Source: Sinohyriopsis cumingii (taxonomy: Eukaryota; Mollusca; Bivalvia; Unionida; Unionidae). Taken from it: DNA of 64,000 bases. The notes below the pieces were generated by a model. It was given only the letters and a program-made list of their open reading frames with translations. It had not been told where the DNA came from and did no database searches. The number at the start of each line of letters is the position of its first letter. Position 1 is the first letter of the stretch. The translations under genes and the position numbers were made by a program. Below are positions 25,069-37,853 of this stretch, piece by piece. The stretch lies in NCBI GenBank assembly GCA_028554795.2, contig CM068825.1:98201451-98265450 (forward strand), read 5' to 3'.

Positions 25069-27057
25069 CTTTTATACTTTCATATTTAGCGTCGTGTTTA
25101 TTAATTAATGTCATTTTCAGTTTTCTCTTCTTATTATATAACAATGAAAATGACTAAATATGACCAAATATTTCAAAAATTAATGCACTTTTGATATCTG
25201 CATTTTAGTTATTAGACTGAATCATATTTTGATTTTATCCATATGCGACTTGTTGAAGTTGTATATTACGAGCTCATAATGAGACAACAGGTTAGTTTCT
25301 TAGGAGAAAACTGTGCGCAAACGCCGTTTAAAAAAACAAACTGTTTGAAACGAATGATATCTAAGATAGAACAGGAACCTTTCTCATAAAGTATGAAGAT
25401 TTCAATGTCCGTTTGACAGAAACAAGTTTATTAATTTGACAAGAATATTGTTTAGTTCTAGTTGCTTGGTAATGAAATCTTGCGGAAATACTCAAAATAA
25501 CTATTTTAGTTACAATAATTTACCTTCCATTTAAAGCAATCCTTATGTTTACTGCACTATATTAATTAAAAACATCGTTACACTTAATATTAATTTTTAC
25601 CGTCTTCTAATCGTTAGTATTTATTTCAATAATGTTTCTTTTTGTTGGGTTAAATTCTTACTATTTGTTTATCAGAGATTGATTTAGTTATTTGTCAATT
25701 TATCAGATCATTGGGTGATATCATATATCACAGTCTTGATACTAATGTAAATCAAGACCACTGTGCAACAGTCGGAGGTAAGCACTTTCTTTCAGGTTAT
25801 GTAAATTTAACAGGAATTTATAAGATAATTCAATATTTCAATCAACCTATACGAAGGCTGTGGATTATTTTGAATTAAAGTTACGTGATGCAGAATCAAA
25901 TATATTGTTTGAAGAAAAAAATGTTCATAATATTGATTTCATATTTCTGGGAAATGAGGCTAAGGAAAAGGAAGAAATTATCTCCATGTCCGTAATAAAT
26001 TTCCACTATCCACAGACTTACAACAGGGCAGCAGTTTTAATAAATTTAGTTTTTTGCTGACGCTTTATAAAAAATAAATTAAAGAAAGAAATCAGATCAA
26101 AGACATTTCTGGAATACTATCTATATTGAAATTGATTTACCACTATGTCACGCAATTTGAGATTTCGGTGATATTCTTGATAAAGGTTTAGATATGAATA
26201 AGTTTATAACGTTTTAGATGGTGTATCAACAAACGAAAACACCACTAACAGCAGCAGCAGCACACCCACTAATATGGACTTCATTACAATCATCATCATC
26301 GTCATCATCATCAACCAGCTTATTAGCCCTCAAATGAGTTTTGATTTCTAATTTCAGGTGGAAGGAAATGATCGTCGCTTCAAATGTATTGCAAATATAG
26401 TAGCAAGCAAATTGCAACGTCATTCTCAGAGTAAATTGTTGCCTCATTTTCTCTTGATAATCCGATATATTTATATTGCTACTGAATCGATTTCTCTTTT
26501 GCCAATATAGACGTATTATTGTACTTAAAGTTAACACTTTCCTTCAATATTATTATGATTTAAGAAACACACTAAGCTGTTATGTCCATTGTTTTTTTTA
26601 ACTTGATCCACGAGACGCAGCTGGATATTATTGTCATCTTTGATGCTGTATATATCACACGCTTGAATATTAGGTTGTGTCAATTTAGCTTACCTTATAT
26701 TGCAAACTCAAACGTTAAAAGACAAAAAACATGTAAATATTGATTTAAAATAAAATATACATAATTTATTAATTCAATATAATTTTTGCTACATATATTT
26801 CATGTGTGTTCTTTCGTCACATTTCCTAATTTTATATCAGTAGTAGAGGGGATGGTTTTGAGTCTGTGGGAATTTAAAATTAGGGAATAAGTGATTCAAC
26901 ATCGAAACGGAGGGGACAGTATGGAGTCTAAGGGAAATTAACACCATCGGTTTATGGGGTCGAACACAAACTTAGACTTAGTAGAAATTTAGGATTAATT
27001 TAGGGCTCTGTGGAATTAACATAAGTACTGGACTACGATGGGGTACGACATGAATGG
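25069..27057. other. AT-rich intergenic DNA
   Basis: No gene recognised. The open frame at 25860-26060 (66 codons) has no domain. A CAT/CAG-rich low-complexity stretch lies at about 26,248-26,312. From about 26,840 the sequence begins to repeat tatgg-gtc-aaggaattaac wording that leads into the next satellite segment. Confidence 0.4.
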
Positions 27058-30000
27058 ATTAGTAATGGTTTTGGTTTGGTATGGTATGGGGTCCTAAAGG
27101 AATTACCATTACTGCACTACTATTGGGCCCTATCAGAAATGTTACATGGTTGCAACAACATAGAGCCCTGTTGGAATTTAGCATTATCACACAATTGGTA
27201 CTAATAGGGTGGGGTCTGCGGAAATTTTAACATTACCGCATAGTTCGGGAGGCTGTGCATCAAATGGAAATTAAATATTAGGAGCCACTATGGACCCTAT
27301 GGAAAATGATCAAGGAGATATTAACTGTGAGCTACTACACCTTTATAAATGCACAGTACGACATAAGCACCAATGTTTTCACACCATAGGCATAGTGGTC
27401 GCTGATGTTATGGGTTAGTTAACTCAGTGAAAAACGCAGTTAGTTCCACAATTAAAAGAGATGGAGCCAAAGTTTAGACCAGTATTATGTGCAAGAGTAA
27501 GAAAAGGGTGTTGCTATGGTTACCATAGCCAGTGCAATAAGTGTATGTACAACGTCGTGGCTAGGGTATGAGTACAGGCAGAGGACAACAACCTACCGTA
27601 GGCCGTTATATAAAAAGTTTAACATTGGTGTACGTTTCCAAACCAAGGACAGGCACCTGGAAAAGGTATTTATACAAATGTGGTCGCTATTGTATAAGTA
27701 CAGTAAGTGAACAAGGACCTAAGAGATGCTGCCAGATAAAAGGCATAAGGTGTGTGTACGACTTCCAACAGTTGACAAGGATATAGAAAAAGTGTTTGTA
27801 CAGAGATGTGACAACACTAGGGCACAAGGACCAAAGGAAGTCTCTTAGGTCAGAGCAGAAAATCTCAGTGTGTACGATTTGAAACAATGGATAAGGATCT
27901 ATGAGATGTAATGTTTCAAAACCTTCACTAATGCAAATACACGTAGAGGACAGGAATCTAAGGAATGCTATTATAGAAAGGTCACAACCTTTGCGTATAA
28001 TTTCATAACAAACACGGATGTATAATGTTCATTAATACTAAGCTCTGGCAATTGTAAGCGTACATAGGACATGGACCAAACGAAGGCATCTATATAAATT
28101 GTATAGTCTTGTTGTGTGGCTTCAAACAGTGCACAAGAGATTTAAGATATGAATTTATTCAAACCCTTTTACAAAGTCCTCGAGATCCTACAGGTAGCGG
28201 ACAAGGACATAAGGAAGGTCGCTATAGACAAGGCCGAATTTTTGGGTATGATTCCAAAGCATTGGCAAGGAACTAAAATATGTAGTTAATCAAGATCTTG
28301 GTATTGGATGAGTACATGCAGCGATCAAGGACATGGCAAACGTCTGTGTACGATTTCAATCAAAGCAAAATGACCTAAGATGCACACTTATTAAAAATCC
28401 TGGCGCTTGAATATTAGCAAAGGACGATAACCTAAGGAAGACTACTAAAGACAACGCATGATACCTGTATATGATTTCAAGCAATGGACAAGGACATATG
28501 ATATGTCTGTAGTCGAAACCGTGGCAATTGTATTAATATAGTCAGAGAAAAAAGTGTTAAAAGAGTTTAGTATAAAAAAGTTGTGAATATTGTGTATCAT
28601 TTTCAGACCGTGAACAAATATCTAGAATACAAACGAGCCCTTGATGATTTTATGAGAACTGGCAGTAGGGAAGGACCTATGCAAGGTTTCTTTTCAAAAG
28701 CCAGAGTATTGTGTTTGATTAAATAAGCGTGACTTTTGTGAATGATTTATAGTTTTGGAAAATGATCTAGGATAATGTATTTATCTAAAACTGGTGATTG
28801 TACGAGTGCAGGCTGTGGGCATTGAAATATGCAAGGTTTCTATTCAAATGTGTGGGTATTTGATTGCAGATGAGGGGAAACGTATATTAGTGACTTTATG
28901 GGGCAGATATGACTTTCGTATATTGATTCAAGCTATGAACAAATGTATAGGATAGTTATGTATACAAAAGCCGTGACGGTTGTAAGAGTCTGGACAGCCG
29001 ATGATATAACTTCATACAATGAACAAGGCCCTTGAGTAGGATACAATATAGAAATGTGCTCGTTTTTTAAAGATATTTTGAACTAGTGGATAACGATCAT
29101 GCATATGTTTCTATAGAAGGGCTTGGATTTTCTGTTAGTACACACACTGGATAAAGACCTAGGAATTGTTTGCATAAAATAGTTCTACAGAATAGAGTGA
29201 ACAGGGACCTAGGACATGTTTCCATATAAAGGCTGGATATGTACTGTACGTGTAGAGACATTGGACACGGAACTAGGTATATTTACATTGGAAAGGCTTT
29301 GTAATTTATTTGATTACAGAAGGTGGATAAGGATCATTTTAAATTACGGTAATTAGCAAATAACATGGATATAGCTTTTGATCAACTCATACATTTGACA
29401 ACTAAGCACATATTTGCATATAATTATTTCAAATCATCGATTCGTCCTAATAATAATATTTACATATTTCATGTCAACAGCAAATTATAAGCATCATTAT
29501 GATATAGTTATATTTTGTATCTGACATAATAAAATTCTCTGTAGAAACAAAAATGAAAGAGATTAATGTCTTGATATATTTGTTCATAATAGATTAAAGT
29601 GTAACCCTTGTTAACAATATAAATCAGATTTAGGTGACTTATACGTGGGTCATAGTATATCCTCTCTCCCTCACTATCTAGTGTATAGTGGATTCATTTT
29701 AAACCAAAGACTTCCAAAATGTCAAATTCTTCAGAGAATAAGTAAAAAAGGAAATATGTTAAGCATCATACACACTAATAGAATTATTGTTTCTCAAAGG
29801 AATACAATAATATTACCAGCTTGTTCTAGATATACAGAATGAACATGCCGTAACTTTAAAATATTATAGAAACTCGGGTTTCTAACGCAATTCATTTAGA
29901 TTGGCAAGTTTGTCAACGTGCACATAGCGTAACCTGAAATTTAATTTTATGACCTTTGGGTCATTACATTGCTGGATAGAATTTTATGATTTATTTTATC

Positions 30001-30245
30001 ATTTTATTGCTGGAAATAATTTCATGACTCTCTGATCATTACATTGATGAATATACAACTTTGCTATGTTCGCTCCCCTCATATTTCAGTGTAATGAGCC
30101 TACTGAAGTACAAGTAAACACCTGCTGTATAATTTCCTGAAGCTATTTATTTTAACTGCATTACTAAGTATGAAAATTATTGTAATATCTATGCATAAGT
30201 AATATATTTTTTATATGCTTTAAAGTTTTAAAGATTATGTCTTGT
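27058..30245. repeat. Segment 1 of a duplicated region built from a degenerate ~60 bp satellite
   Basis: The whole segment is homologous, in the same orientation, to 43,013-47,800. Shared anchors include ggaagccactatgg-like wording, atgatcaaggagatat, catacatttgacaact and cgtcctaat-ataatatttac. About 27,480-29,350 is a degenerate alternation of a gtgtacgatttcaaacagtg / gacaaggatctagg half and a cgtggcaattgtacgagtac / ggacaaggacctaagg half, with a full period near 125 bp. The 62 bp monomer amplified in segment 2 occurs once here, near 29,265-29,330. The short open frames inside are fortuitous. Confidence 0.75.
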
Positions 30246-32490
30246 AAAGAAGCTTTGCAATGTGTTCGTAATTTATGTTTGATTGCCTGGCAAAGCTTCT
30301 GTGCTTAATTATGGATATAAGGAAGAAAAGTGCTATTCGAAAGGTTGTGTTTGCCTTATAAACTTAGCAATGTCTTCATTAATTTAGCAGCAAGGGTTGC
30401 GTCTGCTTGTTGTCCTTACTACGTTTTAGTAACGGAAATATTTTTTTATACTATATTTATATTACTGAACGTGTTGTCAACAGAAGAACATCATTTATGA
30501 ATTATGTTAATGTGACGAGCATCAATTAATGAATTGAGGAATGTGTATTCGCTATCAATGTTATTACTAGATTAATTAGATATTAATAACGCACATTGTA
30601 TTAAATAAAAGTAATTAAATTAATATACAAACCCTTGCACAACATGTACATGTAAACACTTGAAGTGGGAATATGAACGGATAATTTTGACAAACCGTTA
30701 GAAATTTATAGAGGTAGGTGGATCATCATGCATATATCACATTAAAATTATCACTGGACTATCAAGACACTTTTCTTTGATAATGAGGAACTGAGTGATA
30801 ACGTACCGCAAAAGAAGAAATATGAATATCAGGACCTGATAAATCACAACCATCACTGTAGTATGTTTCTTTAAGTTGTTTTACCAAGTCTTACGATGAA
30901 TGAATATGCAAAAGCTGTGTTTGACCCCAAAAGTGAAAAAGCGAGTGAACACGTCATTGCATCCACTGTATTTGCTTCATAGTGACCCATGCCAAGTACG
31001 AAGAGAATCTTAGCAGAGGTTTAGGAAATAGATTCAACGTTAAACAAAACTTACGCGAATTGTTGATGATGAAAACACGATAACAGTGACCGATATCACT
31101 AATTTCCAACAAAAGGGACTCGTCATGAACACGAAATTGTGGCCTGCTGCCCTTATTTGTCATCATGTTGTATAATGCTTTTAGGAATACAAATTGTTAC
31201 CATGTTTAGTTCCCGTTTACAAGGACATACATGTAGCTAAGTAATGCTTTATGTGTCTCGATGTTAATGCAGGTGACAGTGAGCATTGTCATGTATCACG
31301 AAATAGTGGTCAAATATCACAATTTGCAACAATACAAGTTTAACATGATTGACCCGACATCAAGGATATGATTCACTTTGTACGACTGGAACTAAAGAAC
31401 AGACGTGATTCATGGTTAGCCCTCTAGAAATATTTACAGAGATGATTCACATTTTTTTTTATTCTTGTTCATAATGAAATTGTATGCAGAACAAATTATA
31501 ACATCCTAGTGGTTTGATAAAATTTACAAACTATTTGGAATAACCATACTTTAGAAATTGATTGCATGTCTATTTTAATTTGCAATAGTTGTGTGTTTTT
31601 AATTTTAATGTCTCCTGATCAAGGAGAGTGTGTTTGCATATGATAGGGTAGGCCTCTGAATTATCAATATTGTATTGCAATTGTCTAAATAAATTATTCT
31701 CATGTTTTATTTCTGTTGCATTTTTGTTCCCGTCTGCTGTTTTCAAATACTACTGGTGGTAAAAGTGGCATTCAAATTCTTTGGTAATTATAGGCCACAT
31801 GGAAATGGTCACATGATATAAGGAGATAACTCCCCTAGTTCATTTTACTGATTAATGTTCTCTTAGAAGGAGTTACATCCCCTGATTATCTTGTCAAGAG
31901 AGAAAAAGAAATGGGGAGTGCAACACATGTAGAATGTAAAGCTTTATTTGACAGTGGATTAGCATCATTTGCACAAAACTAAAAGTTCTTTACAGCAAGA
32001 TGCTTTCTTTCGAATGTGATCATCCTGAGTTCAGATCTTTCGATTTTTTAAAAATGGGTGTTCTGTTGTTAATAAAGGTAGCTATGTTTGGTGGTACAAA
32101 CTAGAAATTTAGGTGAACATGCTTCAACGGTTTTTCAACAGATGAAATGTTGATTGATGTACAGATGGTGTACTATGGATGGAGAACAGACAAAGTGAAA
32201 CCGTAAGCTCACTTGACTTAATTTAGAGCTAGGTCAACTGAAACTCATTGAGAAATCAAGTGTGCTATCAAAATAAGTTGGTAAATCTGACCTACCTTTT
32301 CAGGTGTGAACAATAGTCCCTAAATGAATAAATGTAGAATCCATTTGATGTTCATGGACTAGCAATAAAAAAGTTAGTTTTTATATTCGGGTGATTCAGA
32401 TTGACAATTCATTCCTGAACAATATCCCATGTGATTTCTGTTATGGTTCTTCAAGGTGTTCTAAAAATAAACATATAGTTTATATGTGTC
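30246..32490. other. Intergenic DNA with a small hairpin
   Basis: An 11 bp perfect inverted repeat (agaagctttgc / gcaaagcttct) spans 30248-30300 with a 31-base loop. No gene is recognised. The open frame on the minus strand at 30954-31166 has no domain. Confidence 0.4.
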
Positions 32491-32495
32491 AGGCA

Positions 32496-32592
32496 CAGGC
32501 ACTTGATGTTGGGGTAAACTAATGTGTACCCTCACCATATAACATATGTATGGTGATGGTACACATTAGTTTACACCAGAATCAAGTGCCTG
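32496..32592. repeat. Near-perfect 44 bp-arm inverted repeat (foldback)
   Basis: The left arm 32496-32539 and the reverse complement of the right arm 32549-32592 match at 40 of 44 positions, separated by only nine bases. Both arms share caggcacttgat at the outer end and taaactaatgtgtacc in the middle. The transcript of either strand would fold into one long stem. The length and pairing are compatible with a microRNA-type precursor or a foldback/MITE relic. No terminal duplication was found. Confidence 0.85.
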
Positions 32593-32599
32593 TGGTGTC

Positions 32600-34260
32600 A
32601 GAGAAATTCATGTTTGGGGTCATACATTTAGTACGTACGCAAAATATTAGACATTCTCCTCTCCCCCTCCTCCTTGTAGCATGGTGTACATTTTTTTTAA
32701 CCCTCCCCCATGCACATGTATGCTTTTGTTTAGTACACTATCCCCCGCCACGTACTTCACAGTTTATAGTTTTAACAGCACGATAAACAGTCATGTCCTT
32801 GGCTGTCAAATCAGTTTTGTAATGTGCGCTCCACATGATGCGTTTGATGTTGGCTTAGGATGCATGACAAATGCCACATACTTAGCACAGTAATCTCTTA
32901 ATCTCACTGTTTGAAAATGATGGACAGTAGCGGTCAAAGGAAGATTCCATCAGCACTTTTGCAGGTACTTATTCTATACGCTGTATCAGAGAACAAAACT
33001 ATGGACTGTTTTGGAAGCTAGAAAAGGACTGAGCAGGCTATCAACTTGTTGACATATAGAGCTTCCGTTTACAGGTTAGAAATTATACATTGATGAATTC
33101 AATAACTAAATCTTAACTTTTTATATCCTTGATGCCTTTTGTTTCTAAATTTGGTAAGGGGGAGGGGCATAAATACTGGGAAAATGTGCGAATACTATAG
33201 GTTGTGTGTAGTTGGCTAAGGTATAAATATTTTACTGTTAGTAGCTATAATATAGTTTGTGGGTACGTATTACTTCGTGTTACTTCCCCATGCACAACCA
33301 AATGTTGCAATTTAAAAACCGAAAAATGCTCATACGAGTTCGTACATCTCATTCAACTCAAGCTGCTTGAAAACTATTATGTTTGTCCTGTCATGAAGAT
33401 TTTGGTCACTCTGACATCCCAATTTAACTGCTTTTTAATAACTTTCAGCTGCGGAATGAAAACTTCATTGATTTCATTTGTTCAAAAACGTCTTTAACTT
33501 CTAAAATTTCTAACATTCCAACCTAAATTTACCTGGAAATGTTATATAGCTTTATCTACTGTGACATTTGTATGCAGTGGTGTACTGAGTTTAGCAGAAT
33601 TTATACAGAGCAAAGAATCGCTAAAATATGTGAAACTGGATCTCGATCACTTTTAATAAAAATATCAGGACTTCATCCACATAACCATTTTTATGATTAT
33701 TGTTATCTCCATCCCATGTTAATAAATTTGTATCGTTTCACAAATCGTCTCCTTATTATTGTACAGGATGTCATTTTAAATGACTGCAATTTTTCAAAGT
33801 TTACTCTTTCATTTTATTTGCTTAATCAATTACAAATTCGTTTCATCTATCTTTCTCTTTGAAATATGGGTCTATTCAGCAGAGAATGGGAAACAGCATC
33901 TGATGTTACTAATTATATTTGACTGAACCAGGGTGTGTGTGTGTGTGTGTGTCTTCGTCGTTTAAACATTAAAGGATTTATAGTACGCGTAAAAGGCACA
34001 TCGGACATTTGTTTATCGCTGTGCGGCGGTTAACTTCAGAATGTTTTGCTAGGTTTTGGCATTACTGTACAATGTTTTCTTTTTTTCACTGATTCATCTG
34101 CAGTAAAAAGTCATGGTCCGGGAGCAACTGTTGGATGCTTAATAAATGTAGGCAATGTCGATACGGAATTATTTTTTATCACAATGATTGCTGTGCCAGA
34201 TAAGCAACCGGAAAAGATGTTTTATCCACACGTAATAGTTCCTGGGCTCTGAAGATGTCG
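32600..34260. other. AT-rich intergenic DNA
   Basis: Several short open frames (for example 33204-33497, 33539-33862 and 34046-34252) have phenylalanine/leucine-rich low-complexity products and no domain. A (TG)n tract lies at 33931-33951. No supported gene. Confidence 0.4.
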
Positions 34261-34265
34261 CTCAG

Positions 34266-34573
34266 CGGATTTTTAACGTAACTTTAACAATTTTTAAGTC
34301 ATATCGCACGATGTCTGCAGTGTGGCAGTTTATAGTGATGTCTAGCACTGGGGCATCGTGCCGCAGACATGTAGCATGACGTTCCACCCAGTCACATTAT
34401 CCTGACACCAGGCCGACCAGTCCTAACACTAACCTCTTAATGCTAAGCGCCTACCGGGGCAGCTGTTAGTACCATTTTTATAAGTCTTTTTTATTTTGAC
34501 TCGGCCGGGGTTCGAACCCGTGACTTCCCGCATTCGAGGCGGACGCTCTAACCGCTAGGCCACCTCAGCAGTC
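34266..34573 (-). mobile_element. tRNA-derived SINE, copy 2
   Basis: Same family and orientation as copy 1. The tRNA-like head near 34,500-34,573 contains gggttcgaaccc (B-box, seen here in palindromic form). The tail toward 34,266 carries ttaacgtaactttaac. Flanking duplications are not obvious. Confidence 0.85.
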
Positions 34574-34650
34574 CATGTGGGGATAATTCAAGCACATAAA
34601 AACCATTGTTCCAAGCGTAAATATTAGCAGCGATACCAATGATAAGTCCT

Positions 34651-35445
34651 TTAAACATTGTAAATATCACTAGCCTTACCAATGAGTACACATTGTAATA
34701 ATTGAGTCCAATGCCCCCTTGGCCATTTCAAATTTTCAGCAACTGTTTTAAAACGAGTAAAATAGTTGTCTACTTTTTTGGTTTGAAAGGGGGCACTAAT
34801 CTAACATTCTTTGCAAGATCAAAATTTAAATTTGGATTTGAAGTGTGAATATACTTTTCACTTGCCAGCTCCATTTCTTTTATTCTAAATTGATGTTCCC
34901 TCTCTTTCTCTCGTTCTTCTTTATCTAACTGCATTTGCATTTGTTCTTTTTGTAACTGCATTTGTTTTTCTTTCTCTCTTTCCTGTCTCTCTCCTCTTTC
35001 TCCGATTGGAAATGCATTTGGTCTTTCTGTAACTGTATTTTTTTTTTATAACTGCATTTGTCTTTCTTTCTCTTTTTCTTCCGCTTGTAATGCATTTGTT
35101 TTTCTTGTAACTGCATTTGCATCTCTCTCTCTCTTTCTCTCTTTCTTCTTTCTGAAGTCCCAGCTCCCATAACTCCAATTCCATCTTGTATTTAAATTCT
35201 AATTTCTTTACGTTTGTGTCAGAGTCTGATAGAGACTTACGGATGGAAACCATAGTACTTTTATCAAAAACATTCTTTTCTACCAAATACTGAACCAAAA
35301 AATTTCTTATTTCTTGTTTCGTTAAGGAAGACTTTACCTCAGAAAGATCGTATTTTCTGGCAAGTTGAATCAATTCATCTTTTTTGAAAAGATCTAATTG
35401 TTCCTGGGTAGGATTTGAACGAAAGATTTCCACTTTTGATAACAT
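34651..35445 (-). pseudogene. Ty3/Gypsy-like gag fragment, frameshifted
   Basis: Gag is the structural protein of LTR retrotransposon particles. From the start at 35445 the minus strand encodes a helical SAP-like N-terminus (IFRSNPTQEQLDLF..., LARKYDLSEVK), then a Glu/Lys/Arg/Gln-rich coiled region that continues in other frames, then the family-typical FDLAKNVRLVPPF (to 34,770). After a one-base frame change comes the SCAN-like gag core with LKWPRGHWTQLLQCVLIGKA, ending at a stop at 34,651-34,653. At least two frame changes occur in the charged repeat region and one at about 34,773. The rest of gag, and pol, are absent, so the copy is dead. Confidence 0.7.
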
Positions 35446-35552
35446 TTTAGAAAAAGCTTGCCGATTTCACTAAACATTTCAAATACTTGGGGAATTCAAA
35501 TTTGAAAAAAAACCACAATGTTTTCTGAAATATTTTAGACAAAATTCATCAT

Positions 35553-35571
35553 TATCCCGGACGAACCTCCA
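35553..35571 (-). other. Possible primer binding site / LTR edge
   Basis: On the minus strand the sequence tggaggttcgtccgggat lies about 110 bases upstream of the gag start. TGG plus a GTTCG-type tRNA 3' arm complement is what a Gypsy-like primer binding site looks like. If so, the 5' LTR would begin just beyond, toward higher coordinates. No matching second LTR is in the window. Confidence 0.4.
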
Positions 35572-35574
35572 TTT

Positions 35575-36147
<573 letters not shown>

Positions 36148-36150
<3 letters not shown>

Positions 36151-37548
36151 CTGCTAGCTGCATTAGTGTATTGTTCTGAGGGAGGCACTTAATCGTAACT
36201 TCCCTTGGGTAGCCCGCTGCGGTGATTCTCTCGAGCGATTCTGTTACTTGTACATGTATATATAAAAACTTGTACATGTATGTATAAGTCTCTGCCTCCA
36301 ACATTCATGTCTGAAATCAACTCTAGACCGATTCACGGGAAGCAAACTCAACTCAAAACATTACTGAGTGGCATATACCATAATTTTCATGTTTGTTATC
36401 GAACGGAAATAAAATATATGTAATCTTCGCCAGTTGTATAATACAGAGAAACAGACTCAAAAAGACGTCCATGTTAAGCAGGGCAAAAGTTTACATACCC
36501 AAACATAAATTTAACATTAAGCCGCCATTTTTGACAAGTCAGTGTGGTTAGACTTAATTTAGTGGGCTGAGTTTATGTTTTCTGGTTATATGGCAGTATT
36601 TTATTCAGACAGAATACTGGTTCCAATTGTAATATGGTTTTGAGATATGGGAAATGCATATGTCACAGTGATATACAGAGATATGGGAAATGCATATGTT
36701 ACAGTGATATACAGAGTGCATACTGTTTTGATGATGTATAATTTCCATGTTGAAAGCGGGTACCTCCATTTTCATGTGCCATCGGATATATGGCAGAGTA
36801 CATTATTAAATATGTATATTAAATGGATGATCACCTTTTTCTCACGATCAGTAAAACAATTGACGTTTCAGTCATATACATACTTGGTAGTCAATATTTT
36901 CAATTAGAATGACCGATATGTACTACTGGCAAAATTATAATTGTACGCTTTAGCAAAGATTTAACCTGCTTTACTTCATCCACTGTTTACAGCAATTTTC
37001 AAATAATCTTTATACGGGACTCAGTTTTTTTCAATTATTGTCAGCAAAAAGAAAATAAGATACTGCGCAACAAAGCAAACAATTTAATAAAAGCTCATCG
37101 TACCCTTAAATATTTTCTGTCGTTTCCATGCATTTTTTATTTTACCACAGTGTGATTCCTGATTCATAAAAGAGTATTGTTTCCGTCATTGTGTATGGTA
37201 CACAATTATGGCATTATAATGATTATACTAATAATTAAATAATCCTAGTTTAATGACTATCTGTGTACCTCTGTTTATAGTGATTATTTGTTGATTATGG
37301 GGAGTCGGTGCTGGTAAGATATTTCTCAGTTAACTAATATCTAGAAGCAGAAGTCATAATGTATAGTATTCGCGAGACTTTACGATAACATGGATTAGTT
37401 TAATAAAATCGACCCTCCTTAATTTCGTAAGAAAAGGAATTATCTGGATATTCTAACATATACCTGTTCAGTAATTTGAGATAGAATAATTCTTTCTATT
37501 AGGTGTTTGGATTATGTTTTAGTGCATGTTATGTGTGTATGTGTGTGT
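36148..37548. other. Intergenic DNA with one 36 bp tandem pair
   Basis: A 36 bp unit (agatatgggaaatgcatatg...) is present twice in a row at 36643-36714 with one difference. No gene is recognised in the remainder. Confidence 0.45.
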
Positions 37549-37853
37549 GATTTGGATTCTTAGCGTAACTTTAACAATTGTTCAGTCATATCGCTACGAT
37601 GTAAGCAGTGTGACAGTTTATAGTGATATCTAGCACTGGATCATAATGCCGCAGACATGTAACATGTACCCAATCACATTAACCTGACGCCAGGCCGACC
37701 AGTCCTAAAACTAACCTCTTAATAATGAGCGCCAAGCGAGGCAGCTGTTAGTACCATTTTTAGAAGTCTTTGGTATAACTCGGCCGGAGTTCAAACCCGC
37801 GACCTCCTGCATCTGAGGCGGACTCTCTAACCACCAGGCCACCCGAGCGGTCC
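37549..37853 (-). mobile_element. tRNA-derived SINE, copy 3
   Basis: Same family and orientation. The tRNA-like head occupies about 37,780-37,853, with gagttcaaacccgc at the B-box position. A (TG)n tract abuts the tail, as in copy 1. Possible decayed duplications agtgcatgtt and agtacatgtc flank it. Confidence 0.85.

Noticed and set aside
25860..26060. 66-codon plus-strand frame with charged composition
   Set aside because: No domain, no splice context, short, and AT-rich codon choice like the surrounding DNA; not enough to call a gene.
31930..32120. Possible retroelement protease fragment (KALFDSGL wording)
   Set aside because: Only a handful of residues resemble an aspartic protease start, the frame stops at once, and no flanking retroelement domain follows.
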